From positions 682,001 to 746,000 of the forward strand of contig CAVUQC010000007.1 in assembly GCA_963743575.1 (NCBI GenBank): 64,000 bases of DNA. The letters run 5' to 3'. Position numbers and translations under genes: made by a program. Below, piece after piece: positions 8,853 through 16,641 of this stretch; positions within the stretch are counted from its first letter, which is position 1, and the number at the start of each line of letters is the position of its first letter. A model generated the notes under the pieces. The model was given only the letters and a program-made list of their open reading frames with translations. It did no database searches and had not been told where the DNA came from. This DNA comes from DASUPK01 sp963743575 (lineage in GTDB: Bacteria > Actinomycetota > Thermoleophilia > Solirubrobacterales > 70-9).

Positions 8853-9448
8853 CAGACCCTCACCGCCCTGAGCGCACCAAGCACCGCGGCGTGCACCGAA
8901 TCGCGGTCACCCTCCGCGTCAACGACCCGCACCCGCTCGGGATGCCGCCGCGCGACCTCGTCGTAGCCCTCCGCGACCAGGCGCTGGAGCTCAATTCCCT
9001 CCTCCTCGAAGCGATCCGCCTTGCGGCGGCCGATCCGCTTCCCGGCGCGGTCCGGCTCGATCCGGAGCAGGATCGTGACGTCGGGCCAGACTCCGCCGGT
9101 GGCCAGGTCGCAGATCTCCTCGACCCGCTCGGCGCCCAGGCCGCGGGCGACGCCCTGGTAGGCGACGCTCGAGTCGCTGAAGCGATCGCAGATGACGTCC
9201 CGGCCGCTCTCACGCGCCGGGCCGACCACCTGAGCGACCAGCTCGGCGCGGGCGGCGCAGAAGAGCAGGAGCTCGGCGAGCGGGTCGAGCTCGAGGTTCG
9301 GGTCCTTGAGCAGGCTGCGGATTCGCTCGCCCGCGTCGGTCCCACCGGGCTCGCGCACGAGCACGACCCCCTCGCCGAGCGCCTTCGCCAGGAGCTTGGC
9401 CTGTGTGGTCTTGCCGGAGCCGTCGATTCCCTCGAGCGAGATGAACAT
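8852..9448 (-). CDS. tmk: Thymidylate kinase
   Basis: A 198-residue kinase that phosphorylates dTMP to dTDP. It opens with the P-loop LEGIDGSGKTT (residues 5-15), continues with REPGGTDAGERIR and the DR-containing substrate motif VICDRFSDSSVAYQG, and has an arginine-rich lid (GKRIGRRKADRFE). Length is typical. It is the first gene of the tmk-holB pair. The 205 bases upstream, up to the lipoprotein on the other strand, must hold divergent promoters; I do not recognise them. Confidence 0.95.
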   Translation of the reverse strand: MFISLEGIDGSGKTTQAKLLAKALGEGVVLVREPGGTDAGERIRSLLKDPNLELDPLAELLLFCAARAELVAQVVGPARESGRDVICDRFSDSSVAYQGVARGLGAERVEEICDLATGGVWPDVTILLRIEPDRAGKRIGRRKADRFEEEGIELQRLVAEGYDEVARRHPERVRVVDAEGDRDSVHAAVLGALRAVRV

Positions 9449-9653
9449 CGCCGTCCCAGGCTAACCGCCACCATCGTCCGTCCCACTGGCGTTTTCCGGG
9501 ACTACCTGCAATCCGCGAGTTTTTCCGGAGCTGGCTATGGGTAGCGCGGGGTTACGCGCAGAAGGTGGCCAGGAGGGTGGCGGGATCTGAGTGCTGAGCC
9601 GAGCGCGGCGGGGATCGATTGGGTTCCCGCCGTGCCCGACTCGCCGCGCAGGG

Positions 9654-9908
9654 ATGCGCGCCGCCTTCCGTGCCCTGATCCCCCTGGCCGCGGTGAGCCT
9701 CGCCCTCGCCGGTTGCTGGGGAGTGCCGGACATCAGCGTCCCGAGCATCCCGACGTTCCCCGACACCTCCAAGTCGGGGTCAGCCAGCTTCAACATCAAC
9801 GGCGTCCCCTTCCTGGTCTCGCAGTCGGGAACGATCCAGGCGGACTTCCCCGAGTCGAAGGAGATCAGCTTCTCCCACCGGCGCCTGACCCCTAGCCGTC
9901 CTGAATAA
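9654..9908 (+). CDS. Small putative lipoprotein
   Basis: An 84-residue protein beginning MRAAFRALIPLAAVSLALAG followed by the lipobox cysteine (LAGC, Cys21), so probably lipid-anchored outside the membrane. After lipidation about 64 residues remain, with a Pro/Ser/Thr-rich linker and a short folded part. The frame is open further upstream to 9591, but only the ATG at 9654 places a standard lipoprotein signal at the start. It ends nine bases before the next gene, so the two may be co-transcribed. No family recognised. Confidence 0.6.
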   Translation: MRAAFRALIPLAAVSLALAGCWGVPDISVPSIPTFPDTSKSGSASFNINGVPFLVSQSGTIQADFPESKEISFSHRRLTPSRPE

Positions 9909-9917
9909 TGGGTAGGC

Positions 9918-10655
9918 ATGGCGTCCCCGAAAAAGCCCAGCAAACGTTCGACGTCCGCCAAGAAGGTGCCCGGCAAGAAGGATTCCGGGAAGGAGGCTCC
10001 CGCGAAGCGGACGACCTCGACGTCCACGCGCAGGACCCCGGCCCGAACCGCCCGCAAGGCCGCGCCGAAGTCGGGCTCCAAGGCAGAGGCCAGGGCCGCC
10101 GCGGCGGCCGTGCCGGAGATCGAGGTGCCGCCAAAGGCCGCTGCTCCCGCCAAGGCGGACGCCACCCCACCCAGCCGGCGCCCCGGCAAGCCCCGCCCGT
10201 ACGGCCGCTGGGCGGCGGTCGCCGCCCTGCTTGCGGGAGGCGTCGTGGTGATCGCCCTGATCGCTGGAGGGGGCGGGAATGACAACAACGGCACCCTCGC
10301 CGACACGACCCCGGTGACGACACCGACTGTGCCGATCCAGACTCCGCCCGCGACGGCCCCGCCGGTCACCACGCCGGCCGCTGCAGACCCCGCGGCGAAG
10401 CCGGTGGTCCGCTCATCCAACTGCGACCCGATCATCGGCAGCGGCACGGAGAACGGTGGCAAGACCTACGAGGTGACCTCATCCGCCAAGGACGGAAATC
10501 CCGCCGCCTGCGGAGAGGCCCACAACGTGCTCCTGTCGGCCCTCCAGGGCGGTGGAACGACGATCGGCAGCTGGAGTTGCAGGACCAACCCGAGCGGGAC
10601 CATCGTCGCGACCTGCACGTCGACCGGCCGTCGCTCGATCCAGGCGATCGGCTAG
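9918..10655 (+). CDS. Lys/Ala-rich membrane-anchored protein of unknown function
   Basis: A 245-residue protein in three parts. Residues 1-95 are very rich in Lys, Ala, Pro and Thr, like histone H1 tails. One transmembrane segment follows (about 99-117, AAVAALLAGGVVVIALIAGG). The outside part has a Thr/Pro linker and a C-terminal domain of about 85 residues with four cysteines (NCDPI, AACGEA, WSCRT, ATCTS) that may form two disulphides. The basic part would face the cytoplasm and could bind nucleic acid or phospholipid; that is inference. It converges on topA with about ten bases between them. Confidence 0.6.
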   Translation: MASPKKPSKRSTSAKKVPGKKDSGKEAPAKRTTSTSTRRTPARTARKAAPKSGSKAEARAAAAAVPEIEVPPKAAAPAKADATPPSRRPGKPRPYGRWAAVAALLAGGVVVIALIAGGGGNDNNGTLADTTPVTTPTVPIQTPPATAPPVTTPAAADPAAKPVVRSSNCDPIIGSGTENGGKTYEVTSSAKDGNPAACGEAHNVLLSALQGGGTTIGSWSCRTNPSGTIVATCTSTGRRSIQAIG

Positions 10656-10665
10656 GAGGGCTTCG

Positions 10666-13125
10666 CTAGCTCTTCGCGCGCGGCTTCGACTTCGAGCCGT
10701 TGCCGGACTTGGCACCGGCCGTTTTTGAGCCATTCTTGGCCTTGGCGCCGTTGCCGCGCGCCCGCTTGACCTTCGTGGCCGAGGCCTGGCCCGCGATCTT
10801 CTCGGCCTCCTTCACCGCCTCCTCGGCGTCCTTCTTGCCATCGCCGTCCTTGGCGGCGGCCTCGGCGGCCTCCTTGGCCGCCTTGGCGGCCTCTCGCTCG
10901 GCCCGCCGGGCCTTCATCTCGGCCATTGAGGGACACTCGTCGTTCAGGCAGAGCTTCCACGGGCGGCCGCGCCAGGGCACGACCTGGAGGCGCGGGGTGC
11001 GGCCGCAGACCGAGCAGACCTCCTCGATCTTGTAGAGGCCGCGCACGCGCTGGGGCAGCGGGAAGGTCGTGTCGCAGGAGTCGGGCGAGTCGGGGTTGTC
11101 GCCGTCCCAGCCGGAGCAGCCGACGAAGCGCTTGCCGGACTTGCGCGCCTTGATGATCCGCAGCAGGTGGGGCGAGCCGTCCTCCTGCTTGCGGCCCGCC
11201 TCCTCGCAGACGATGCACGGGCCGAGGATCCGGTCCTGGTCCATGCCGGCCCAGACCTCGCGAGCGAACTTCCGCCACTTTGCGTCCTCGTCCTCGGTCT
11301 TGACGTCGTCGCCCATCTCGTCGAAGGCCGAGCGGAGCATGTCGCGGCTGTCCCGGAGGACCTCGTCCTTGGTCATCTCGCCTGCGGCGATCTGATCCAT
11401 CTCCGCCTCCATCTCGGCGGTCATGTCGGGCGTCGCCATGCGCGGGACGTAGTTCTCGAACGCCTTCGACATCGCGATCCCGGTCTCGGAGGGCTCCGGC
11501 GGGTTGTTGAAGACGTAGCCGCGGTCGTAGAGCTTCTGGATGATGTCGGCGCGCGTCGCCTTGGTGCCGAGGCCGGCCTCCTCCATCATCTCGATCAGCT
11601 TGCCCTGGCTGATCCGGGGCGGCGGCGGGGTCTCCTTGCCCTCCAAATCGATGCTCTCGATGGTGAGCTCCTGCCCCTCCTCGAGCTTCGGGATCTCGGT
11701 GTCCGCGGAGCGGGCGTAGGTGTAGATGGCGGCGAAGCCCGGATCCACGACGACCGAGCCGCGCACGAAGTAGGTCTCGCCCTCCATATCGGAATCCTTG
11801 TTGGAGTCACTCTTGGCGATACCTGACCCGGGCGCGGTCACGATGTTGGCGCGGGTTCCCTCGCTGATCATCGGCGGCGAGAAGGTGGCGAGGAAGCGCC
11901 GGGTGACCAGCTCATAGACCTTGCGATGGGCCTCCGAGCGCGCCTCGAGGCGCACCGGGTTGACGGCCTGGGTCGGATAGATCGGCGGGTGGTCGGTGGT
12001 CTCCTTCTTGCCGCGGGTTGCCTCCAGCTCGCGACCGTCGAGCAGGAACTCCGCGGCCTTGAAGTCATCCACCGCGACCATCTGCTTGACCAGCTCCTTG
12101 GTGTCGAGCGACTTCGGGTAGACGGTGTTGTCGGTGCGCGGATAGGAGATGTAGCCGTCCATGTAGAGGTCTTCGGCGATTCGCATCGCCCGCGAGGGCG
12201 TGATGCCGAGGCGGCTGGACGCGTCGGTCGTGAAGGCGGTCGTGTTGAGCGGGGTCGGTGGCTTCCGGGTGTTCTTCCGCGCCGTGATCTCCTTGACCGT
12301 CCCGGGGGTCTTGGAGTTGGCGACCGCCGCCTTGGCCTCCTTCTCCTCCCAGAACTTGTCGGTCGTGTGCTCGGCGACGAAGTTGCCATCGGGGTGGGCG
12401 AAGCTGGCGGTGACCTCCCAGAAGGGCACTGGCTCGTGTGCGCGGCGCTCCAGCTCGCGCTGCACGATCAGGCCGAGAGTCGGGCTCTGAACGCGGCCGA
12501 CCGAGAGGAAGTTGGAGCCGAAGCGGCGCGTGGCCATCGAGACCGACCGCGTCAGCGTGGCGCCCCAGATCAGGTCCATGTCCTGGCGCGCGGCGCCGGC
12601 GTTCGCCAGCGGCATCGAGAGCTCGTCGAGCTCGTTGAAGGCGCGCTCGATCTCGTCCTTGGTGAGAGCGGAGTAGCGGGCACGCTTCACGGGCGTCCCG
12701 TCCTCGTGGACGCCCTCCGCCGTGGCGAGGTCCGGGTTGGCCTCGACGATCTCCTGCAGAGCCTCGAGGCCGATCAGCTCGCCCTCGCGATCGTAGTCGG
12801 TGGCGATCACGAGGTCGTCGGCGTCGGCGGCGACCTTCTTCAGCGCGCGGACGACGTTCTTGTCGGTCGGCTCCTTGATCAGGTCGGCGTCGATCAGGTC
12901 ACGCGGATTGGTCTGCTGCCAGTTGTTGTAGGACTCCGGGAAGGCGGGATTGAGGACGTGGCCCTTGAGGCCGATCGTCATCTGGTCGCCCGAGTCGTCG
13001 GACCACTCGTAGTAGGGCGTCTTGAAGGAGGCGCCCTCCTTGGCGGTTCCGCCGCTCAGGATCTCGGCGATCTTCTTCGCGCTGTTGTTCTTCTCGGTGA
13101 CTATCAGTCGCATTTGGCCCTCCAC
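10666..13125 (-). CDS. topA: DNA topoisomerase I, archaeal type
   Basis: An 819-residue type IA topoisomerase that relaxes negative supercoils through a transient 5'-phosphotyrosine link. Seen: an N-terminal Toprim domain (MRLIVTEKNNSAKKIAEIL, then ATDYDREGELIG with Asp110, Asp112, Glu114) and the catalytic tyrosine in ISYPRTDNT (Tyr328). A C-terminal cysteine cluster follows (CIVCEE, VGCSGW, SVCGR, LNDEC), then a Lys/Ala tail of about 90 residues like those of mycobacterial topoisomerase I. The N-terminal region (IVTEKNN, GHV, DADDLVIATDYDREGELIG) reads like archaeal rather than typical bacterial TopA. Met5 (13113) is an equally good start. Confidence 0.92.
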   Translation of the reverse strand: MEGQMRLIVTEKNNSAKKIAEILSGGTAKEGASFKTPYYEWSDDSGDQMTIGLKGHVLNPAFPESYNNWQQTNPRDLIDADLIKEPTDKNVVRALKKVAADADDLVIATDYDREGELIGLEALQEIVEANPDLATAEGVHEDGTPVKRARYSALTKDEIERAFNELDELSMPLANAGAARQDMDLIWGATLTRSVSMATRRFGSNFLSVGRVQSPTLGLIVQRELERRAHEPVPFWEVTASFAHPDGNFVAEHTTDKFWEEKEAKAAVANSKTPGTVKEITARKNTRKPPTPLNTTAFTTDASSRLGITPSRAMRIAEDLYMDGYISYPRTDNTVYPKSLDTKELVKQMVAVDDFKAAEFLLDGRELEATRGKKETTDHPPIYPTQAVNPVRLEARSEAHRKVYELVTRRFLATFSPPMISEGTRANIVTAPGSGIAKSDSNKDSDMEGETYFVRGSVVVDPGFAAIYTYARSADTEIPKLEEGQELTIESIDLEGKETPPPPRISQGKLIEMMEEAGLGTKATRADIIQKLYDRGYVFNNPPEPSETGIAMSKAFENYVPRMATPDMTAEMEAEMDQIAAGEMTKDEVLRDSRDMLRSAFDEMGDDVKTEDEDAKWRKFAREVWAGMDQDRILGPCIVCEEAGRKQEDGSPHLLRIIKARKSGKRFVGCSGWDGDNPDSPDSCDTTFPLPQRVRGLYKIEEVCSVCGRTPRLQVVPWRGRPWKLCLNDECPSMAEMKARRAEREAAKAAKEAAEAAAKDGDGKKDAEEAVKEAEKIAGQASATKVKRARGNGAKAKNGSKTAGAKSGNGSKSKPRAKS

Positions 13126-13252
13126 GGTAGCCGCGACACAAGATGACCCCTACATATAGGGCGGCCGATTGGTCTTTAGGCGCCGATGCGGTCGGCGAGA
13201 GTAGCAGGGGGCTCTCGGCTGCCCAATACGTTGTGCCCATAGGCTCTCCTGT

Positions 13253-14194
13253 GTGAAATCCGTCGTGACAGGCGGGGCGGGCTTCATCGGCTCGCACCTG
13301 GTTGATGCTCTGGCCGCCCGCGGGGACGAGGTTCTGGTGCTCGACGACCTCTCCAGCGGCAAGCGGGAGAACCTGGCCGGAGCCCTCGAGGCGGGCGCGA
13401 GGCTCACCGAGCTCGACGTGGCCGACGCCGCGGCGGTCTTTGGCGGGATCGAGGGATTCGAGCCCGAGAGCGTCTTCCATCTCGCCGCCCAGATCGACGT
13501 GCGGCGCTCGATGGCGGATCCGGGATTCGATGCCCGCCTGAACGTCGTGGGCACGGTCAACGTGCTGGAGGCCGCGGCGCGCGCCGACGCGTCACGGCTG
13601 GTCTTCACCTCCACCGGCGGCGCGATCTACGGGGAGGGGGCCGAGCGGCCCGGCGAGCTGCCCTTTGCCGAGACCTCGCCGTGCGAGCCCTTCTCCGTCT
13701 ACGGGCAGAGCAAGCTGGCCGCCGAGGGCTACATCGACCTCTTCGGGCGCACCCGCGATCTCTCCGGCGGAACGCTTCGCCTCGGCAACGTCTACGGGCC
13801 GCGGCAGGACCCGGCCACGGAGGCGGGCGTGGTGGCGATCTTCTGCGGCCTGGCGCGCGACGGCGGCCGCCCGACCGTCTTCGGGTCCGGGATGCAGACG
13901 CGCGACTACATCCACGTGGCGGACGTGGTCGACGGTCTCCTCGCCATGGAGGGCAGCGAGGAGAGCGGGCCGATCAACGCGGGCACCGGGGTCGAGACCA
14001 CCGTGATCGAGCTCGCGGAGCGGATCGGGGCGCTGTCCGGGCGCGACGACTTCGAACCGGAGACCGCGGCGGAGCGCCCGGGCGAGATCGAGCGCACGGT
14101 GCTCGACACGAAGCTGGCGGCCGAGCGGCTCGGCTGGCGGGCGAAGCGCACGATCGGCGACGGGCTCTCCGAGACGCTCGCGGCGGAGGCCTGA
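13253..14194 (+). CDS. NAD-dependent sugar epimerase/dehydratase, UDP-glucose 4-epimerase-like
   Basis: A 313-residue extended short-chain dehydrogenase starting at GTG 13253. Seen: the NAD-binding glycine motif VVTGGAGFIGSH at the N-terminus, the Thr/Ser in FTSTGGAIYG and the YxxxK pair in YGQSKLA. The GalE-like segment YGPRQDP and the HVADVVDG stretch also fit. The likely substrate is a nucleotide sugar such as UDP-glucose, used for cell-wall glycans, but specificity cannot be fixed from sequence. Siroheme synthase follows 20 bases later on the same strand. Confidence 0.85.
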   Translation: MKSVVTGGAGFIGSHLVDALAARGDEVLVLDDLSSGKRENLAGALEAGARLTELDVADAAAVFGGIEGFEPESVFHLAAQIDVRRSMADPGFDARLNVVGTVNVLEAAARADASRLVFTSTGGAIYGEGAERPGELPFAETSPCEPFSVYGQSKLAAEGYIDLFGRTRDLSGGTLRLGNVYGPRQDPATEAGVVAIFCGLARDGGRPTVFGSGMQTRDYIHVADVVDGLLAMEGSEESGPINAGTGVETTVIELAERIGALSGRDDFEPETAAERPGEIERTVLDTKLAAERLGWRAKRTIGDGLSETLAAEA

Positions 14195-14214
14195 GCACCT
14201 CTAACCTCTGTGCC

Positions 14215-14991
14215 ATGCCTGCAGCGGCCTTCGAGGGCAAGGAGTGCGTCTGCCAGTTCAAGCGCGGGATCTGCGACCAGACCTGCGTGCGAGACATGCT
14301 CGAGACGCCCTTCTACATGGCCTGCCTGAAGCTGAAGGGCCGGCGCTGCCTGGTGGTCGGCGGCGGCGACGTCGCGCTGGAGAAGGTGGAGGGGCTGCTG
14401 CTCTGCGAGGGAGACGTCCACGTCGTCGCACCCGAGGCCATCTCCGAGCTCGCCACCTACGCCGCTGAGGGCTCGATCACCTGGGACGAGCGCGCCTTTG
14501 TCGACGGCGACCTCGACGGCTCCTTCCTGGCGATCGCCGCGACCAACGACACCGACGTCAACATCTCGGTCCATGACGGCGCGGAGCGCCGCACGATGCT
14601 GGTCAACGTGGTCGACGTGCCGCCGCTCTGCAACTTCATCCTGCCCGCGATCGAGCGCTCTGGCCCGCTGGCCATCGCGATCTCCACCGCCGGCGCCTCC
14701 CCCGCGCTCGCCAAGCGGATGAAGCGTGAGATCGCTGCCTCCTACGGCGAGCCGTACGCTCGCCTCGCGGTGATCCTCAACGACCATCGCGGCTGGGCCA
14801 AGGGCACCCTCCCCACCTATCAGGACCGCAAGGAGTTCTTCGAGGGGATCGTCAACGGCGACCCCGATCCGATCGAGTTGATCAAGCAGGGCCGCGAGGA
14901 CGAGGTCCAGCGGCTGATCGAGGCGGCAAAAGAGGAATTCACAGGACGGCTTCGCCGTCAAATCGCGGCCACAAGCGGCCGCCCAACATAA
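14215..14991 (+). CDS. Siroheme synthase: precorrin-2 dehydrogenase (Met8/CysG-B type) with N-terminal Cys cluster
   Basis: A 258-residue enzyme of siroheme synthesis. The NAD-binding part starts at CLVVGGGDVALEKVEGLL and continues with VVAPEAI, IAATNDTDVN, NVVDVPPLCNFILPA and SGPLAIAISTAGASPALAKR. These are landmarks of Met8/CysG N-terminal domains that oxidise precorrin-2 and may insert iron. The ATG at 14215 is chosen because the open frame upstream lies inside the epimerase gene. Unusual: an N-terminal extension with four cysteines (Cys11, 13, 20, 24; C-x-C-x6-C-x3-C). The last 16 codons lie inside a dispersed structured repeat (14941-15046). The reductase at 63369 is a probable user of siroheme. 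Confidence 0.87.
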   Translation: MPAAAFEGKECVCQFKRGICDQTCVRDMLETPFYMACLKLKGRRCLVVGGGDVALEKVEGLLLCEGDVHVVAPEAISELATYAAEGSITWDERAFVDGDLDGSFLAIAATNDTDVNISVHDGAERRTMLVNVVDVPPLCNFILPAIERSGPLAIAISTAGASPALAKRMKREIAASYGEPYARLAVILNDHRGWAKGTLPTYQDRKEFFEGIVNGDPDPIELIKQGREDEVQRLIEAAKEEFTGRLRRQIAATSGRPT

Positions 14992-15046
14992 GTCGCTACG
15001 GGCTTCGCCCTCCGCTCCAAGGTGGAGCAGCCTGGTGGCCGCTAGC
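14941..15046 (-). repeat. 106-bp structured dispersed element, copy A
   Basis: Read on the minus strand this matches 24737-24842 without gaps, with 12 differences in 106 bases. The third to fifth bases are the TAG stop of the methyltransferase at 15042-15848, exactly as copy B starts at the nrdJ stop. The other end reaches into the siroheme synthase gene and encodes its last 16 residues. Four hairpins can be drawn: two have a GAA triloop (GGGC-GAA-GCCC and GACGGC-GAA-GCCGTC), one is GCGGCC/GGCCGC and one is CTGCTCCA/TGGAGCGG with a G-T pair. Confidence 0.85.
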
Positions 15047-15848
15047 TCTTCGTCCCCTTGATCAGCAGGTACTCGTTCGAGGAGCTCCAGCCCTCGTCCG
15101 CCTCATTGCTCTCGGAGTAGAGCTTCATCAGGTCGTCACGGAGCGGCTCCCACTTGCCCTCCGGCTCGAGCAGCGCCTTCGAGGCCACAATCGGCGGAAG
15201 ATCGCGTTCCATCTCCGCGAAGAAGTCCTCCGCTGAATCGGCCTTGAACTCGACCGTCGGACGCTCGATGTCGAGCTCCACTCCCGTGCCCGCGAAGAGC
15301 TGGCGCACGTGATCCTCGCTTCCCCAAAGGATCGGCGGCTGGAAGCCCTCGGGGGGCGGCGGCCGGTGCTTGGCGATGGTGATGAACATCCCCCCGATGT
15401 TCCCCTGGGGGGTCCAGGCGCAGATGGCAATCCGTCCGCCCGGCTTCAGCACGCGGGCGATTTCCTGGGCCTCCGCGCGCTGGTCCGGCACGAACATGCA
15501 GCCGAACACCGACGTGACGACGTCGAAGCTCGCGTCGTCGAAGGGCAGCTTCTGGGCGTCGCCCTCTATCCATTCGATCTCGACGCCGGCCTCCTGCGCG
15601 GCGGCCTTGCCCGCTTCGAGCAGTGACGGGGTCAGGTCGATGCCCGTCACCTTTGCGCCGGTCTTGGCGGCCGGGATGGTGGCGTTGCCGTTGCCGCAGG
15701 CGACATCCAGGACGACATCGTCGGCAGTCACGCCGGCGGCCTCGACGGCCTCCCGCCCCACGGTTGCAATCGTGTACATCGCCGACGCGTAGTCGCCGGA
15801 GGACCACAGGTTCCGTGCCTGCTGCTGCGCTTCCGTCAGATCAGCCAT
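15042..15848 (-). CDS. Class I SAM-dependent methyltransferase
   Basis: A 268-residue methyltransferase of the UbiE/Coq5-like group. The SAM-binding motif VLDVACGNGNATIPAAK is near residue 45, followed by the acidic residue of motif II in VTGIDLTPSLL and EGDAQKLPFDDASFDVV. The C-terminal half is acidic and does not reveal the acceptor. The stop codon opens a dispersed structured element shared with the nrdJ 3' end. It converges on siroheme synthase. Role unknown. Confidence 0.82.
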   Translation of the reverse strand: MADLTEAQQQARNLWSSGDYASAMYTIATVGREAVEAAGVTADDVVLDVACGNGNATIPAAKTGAKVTGIDLTPSLLEAGKAAAQEAGVEIEWIEGDAQKLPFDDASFDVVTSVFGCMFVPDQRAEAQEIARVLKPGGRIAICAWTPQGNIGGMFITIAKHRPPPPEGFQPPILWGSEDHVRQLFAGTGVELDIERPTVEFKADSAEDFFAEMERDLPPIVASKALLEPEGKWEPLRDDLMKLYSESNEADEGWSSSNEYLLIKGTKS

Positions 15849-15897
15849 CGTTTCCCCTCCTCGATCGGTTGGGGAACGGTTTCACAATTCCGGGCTC

Positions 15898-16641
15898 CTA
15901 TTCGACGTCGCGCTTGACCAGCAGCGTGGCGCCACCCGCGAAGAGCGCCCCGATCCAGACGAGCATCACGGCCACTGCGGGCACGGCGGCGAGGAAATCG
16001 ACCTTCTCCATCCCGACATCGTCGGGGCTGACTCCCTGGATCGCGCTGGGCAGAGCGCCGGTCGGGCTGAACGTCTCGACCCCGGGCGCGAACTGGCCGA
16101 TGACCGGGTCGACGACGAACGCAGCAAGCAGGATCCCGACGATCGCGACCGGCTGGTTGCGGACCAGCGATCCGATTCCCACCCCGAACCCACCGAGCAG
16201 CGCCGCGGCCCCGGCGTTGCGTGCGATCAGCTCGAGCAGGTCGGCGAAATCGGGGGTCGGCAGCCCGCGCGCCTCGAGGATCGCGAAGCCGACGATCGCG
16301 ACGGAGATCGAGATGGCAAGGGAGAGCAGTGCCCCGGCGGCGGCGAAGGCGAGCGTCTTCGCCGCCAGAAAGCGGGTCCGGTCGGGCGCGGCGAGCAGCG
16401 AGCCGGTGATCGTCCGGTGGCGCCATTCGCCGGTGATCCCCACGATCGCGAGAATCATGATGAAGAGGGTGCTTGCGTCGTTCTGAAAGACGTCGTCGAG
16501 AACGCTCTGCTTCGTCGGCTCTCCGATCGAGGCGGTGAGGATCGTGAGCAGCAGCGAGATGCCGATGGCCACCGCGGAGAGCGCTATGAAGGTACGCGTG
16601 GTGCGGAGCTTGATCAGCTCCGCCTCGAGCAGCGGCCTCAC
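15898..16641 (-). CDS. ABC-2 type transporter permease
   Basis: A 247-residue membrane protein with about six hydrophobic segments (for example FIALSAVAIGISLLLTILTA, IMILAIVGITGEW, PVAIVGILLAAFVVDPVI and the C-terminal VAVMLVWIGALFAGGATLLV). This is the layout of ABC-2 exporter permeases, with the usual N-terminal LLEAELIKLRTTRTF. Its start overlaps the stop of the ATPase gene at 16638-17531 by four bases, so the two form one transporter. The substrate is unknown; lipid or drug export is common for this group. Confidence 0.85.
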   Translation of the reverse strand: MRPLLEAELIKLRTTRTFIALSAVAIGISLLLTILTASIGEPTKQSVLDDVFQNDASTLFIMILAIVGITGEWRHRTITGSLLAAPDRTRFLAAKTLAFAAAGALLSLAISISVAIVGFAILEARGLPTPDFADLLELIARNAGAAALLGGFGVGIGSLVRNQPVAIVGILLAAFVVDPVIGQFAPGVETFSPTGALPSAIQGVSPDDVGMEKVDFLAAVPAVAVMLVWIGALFAGGATLLVKRDVE

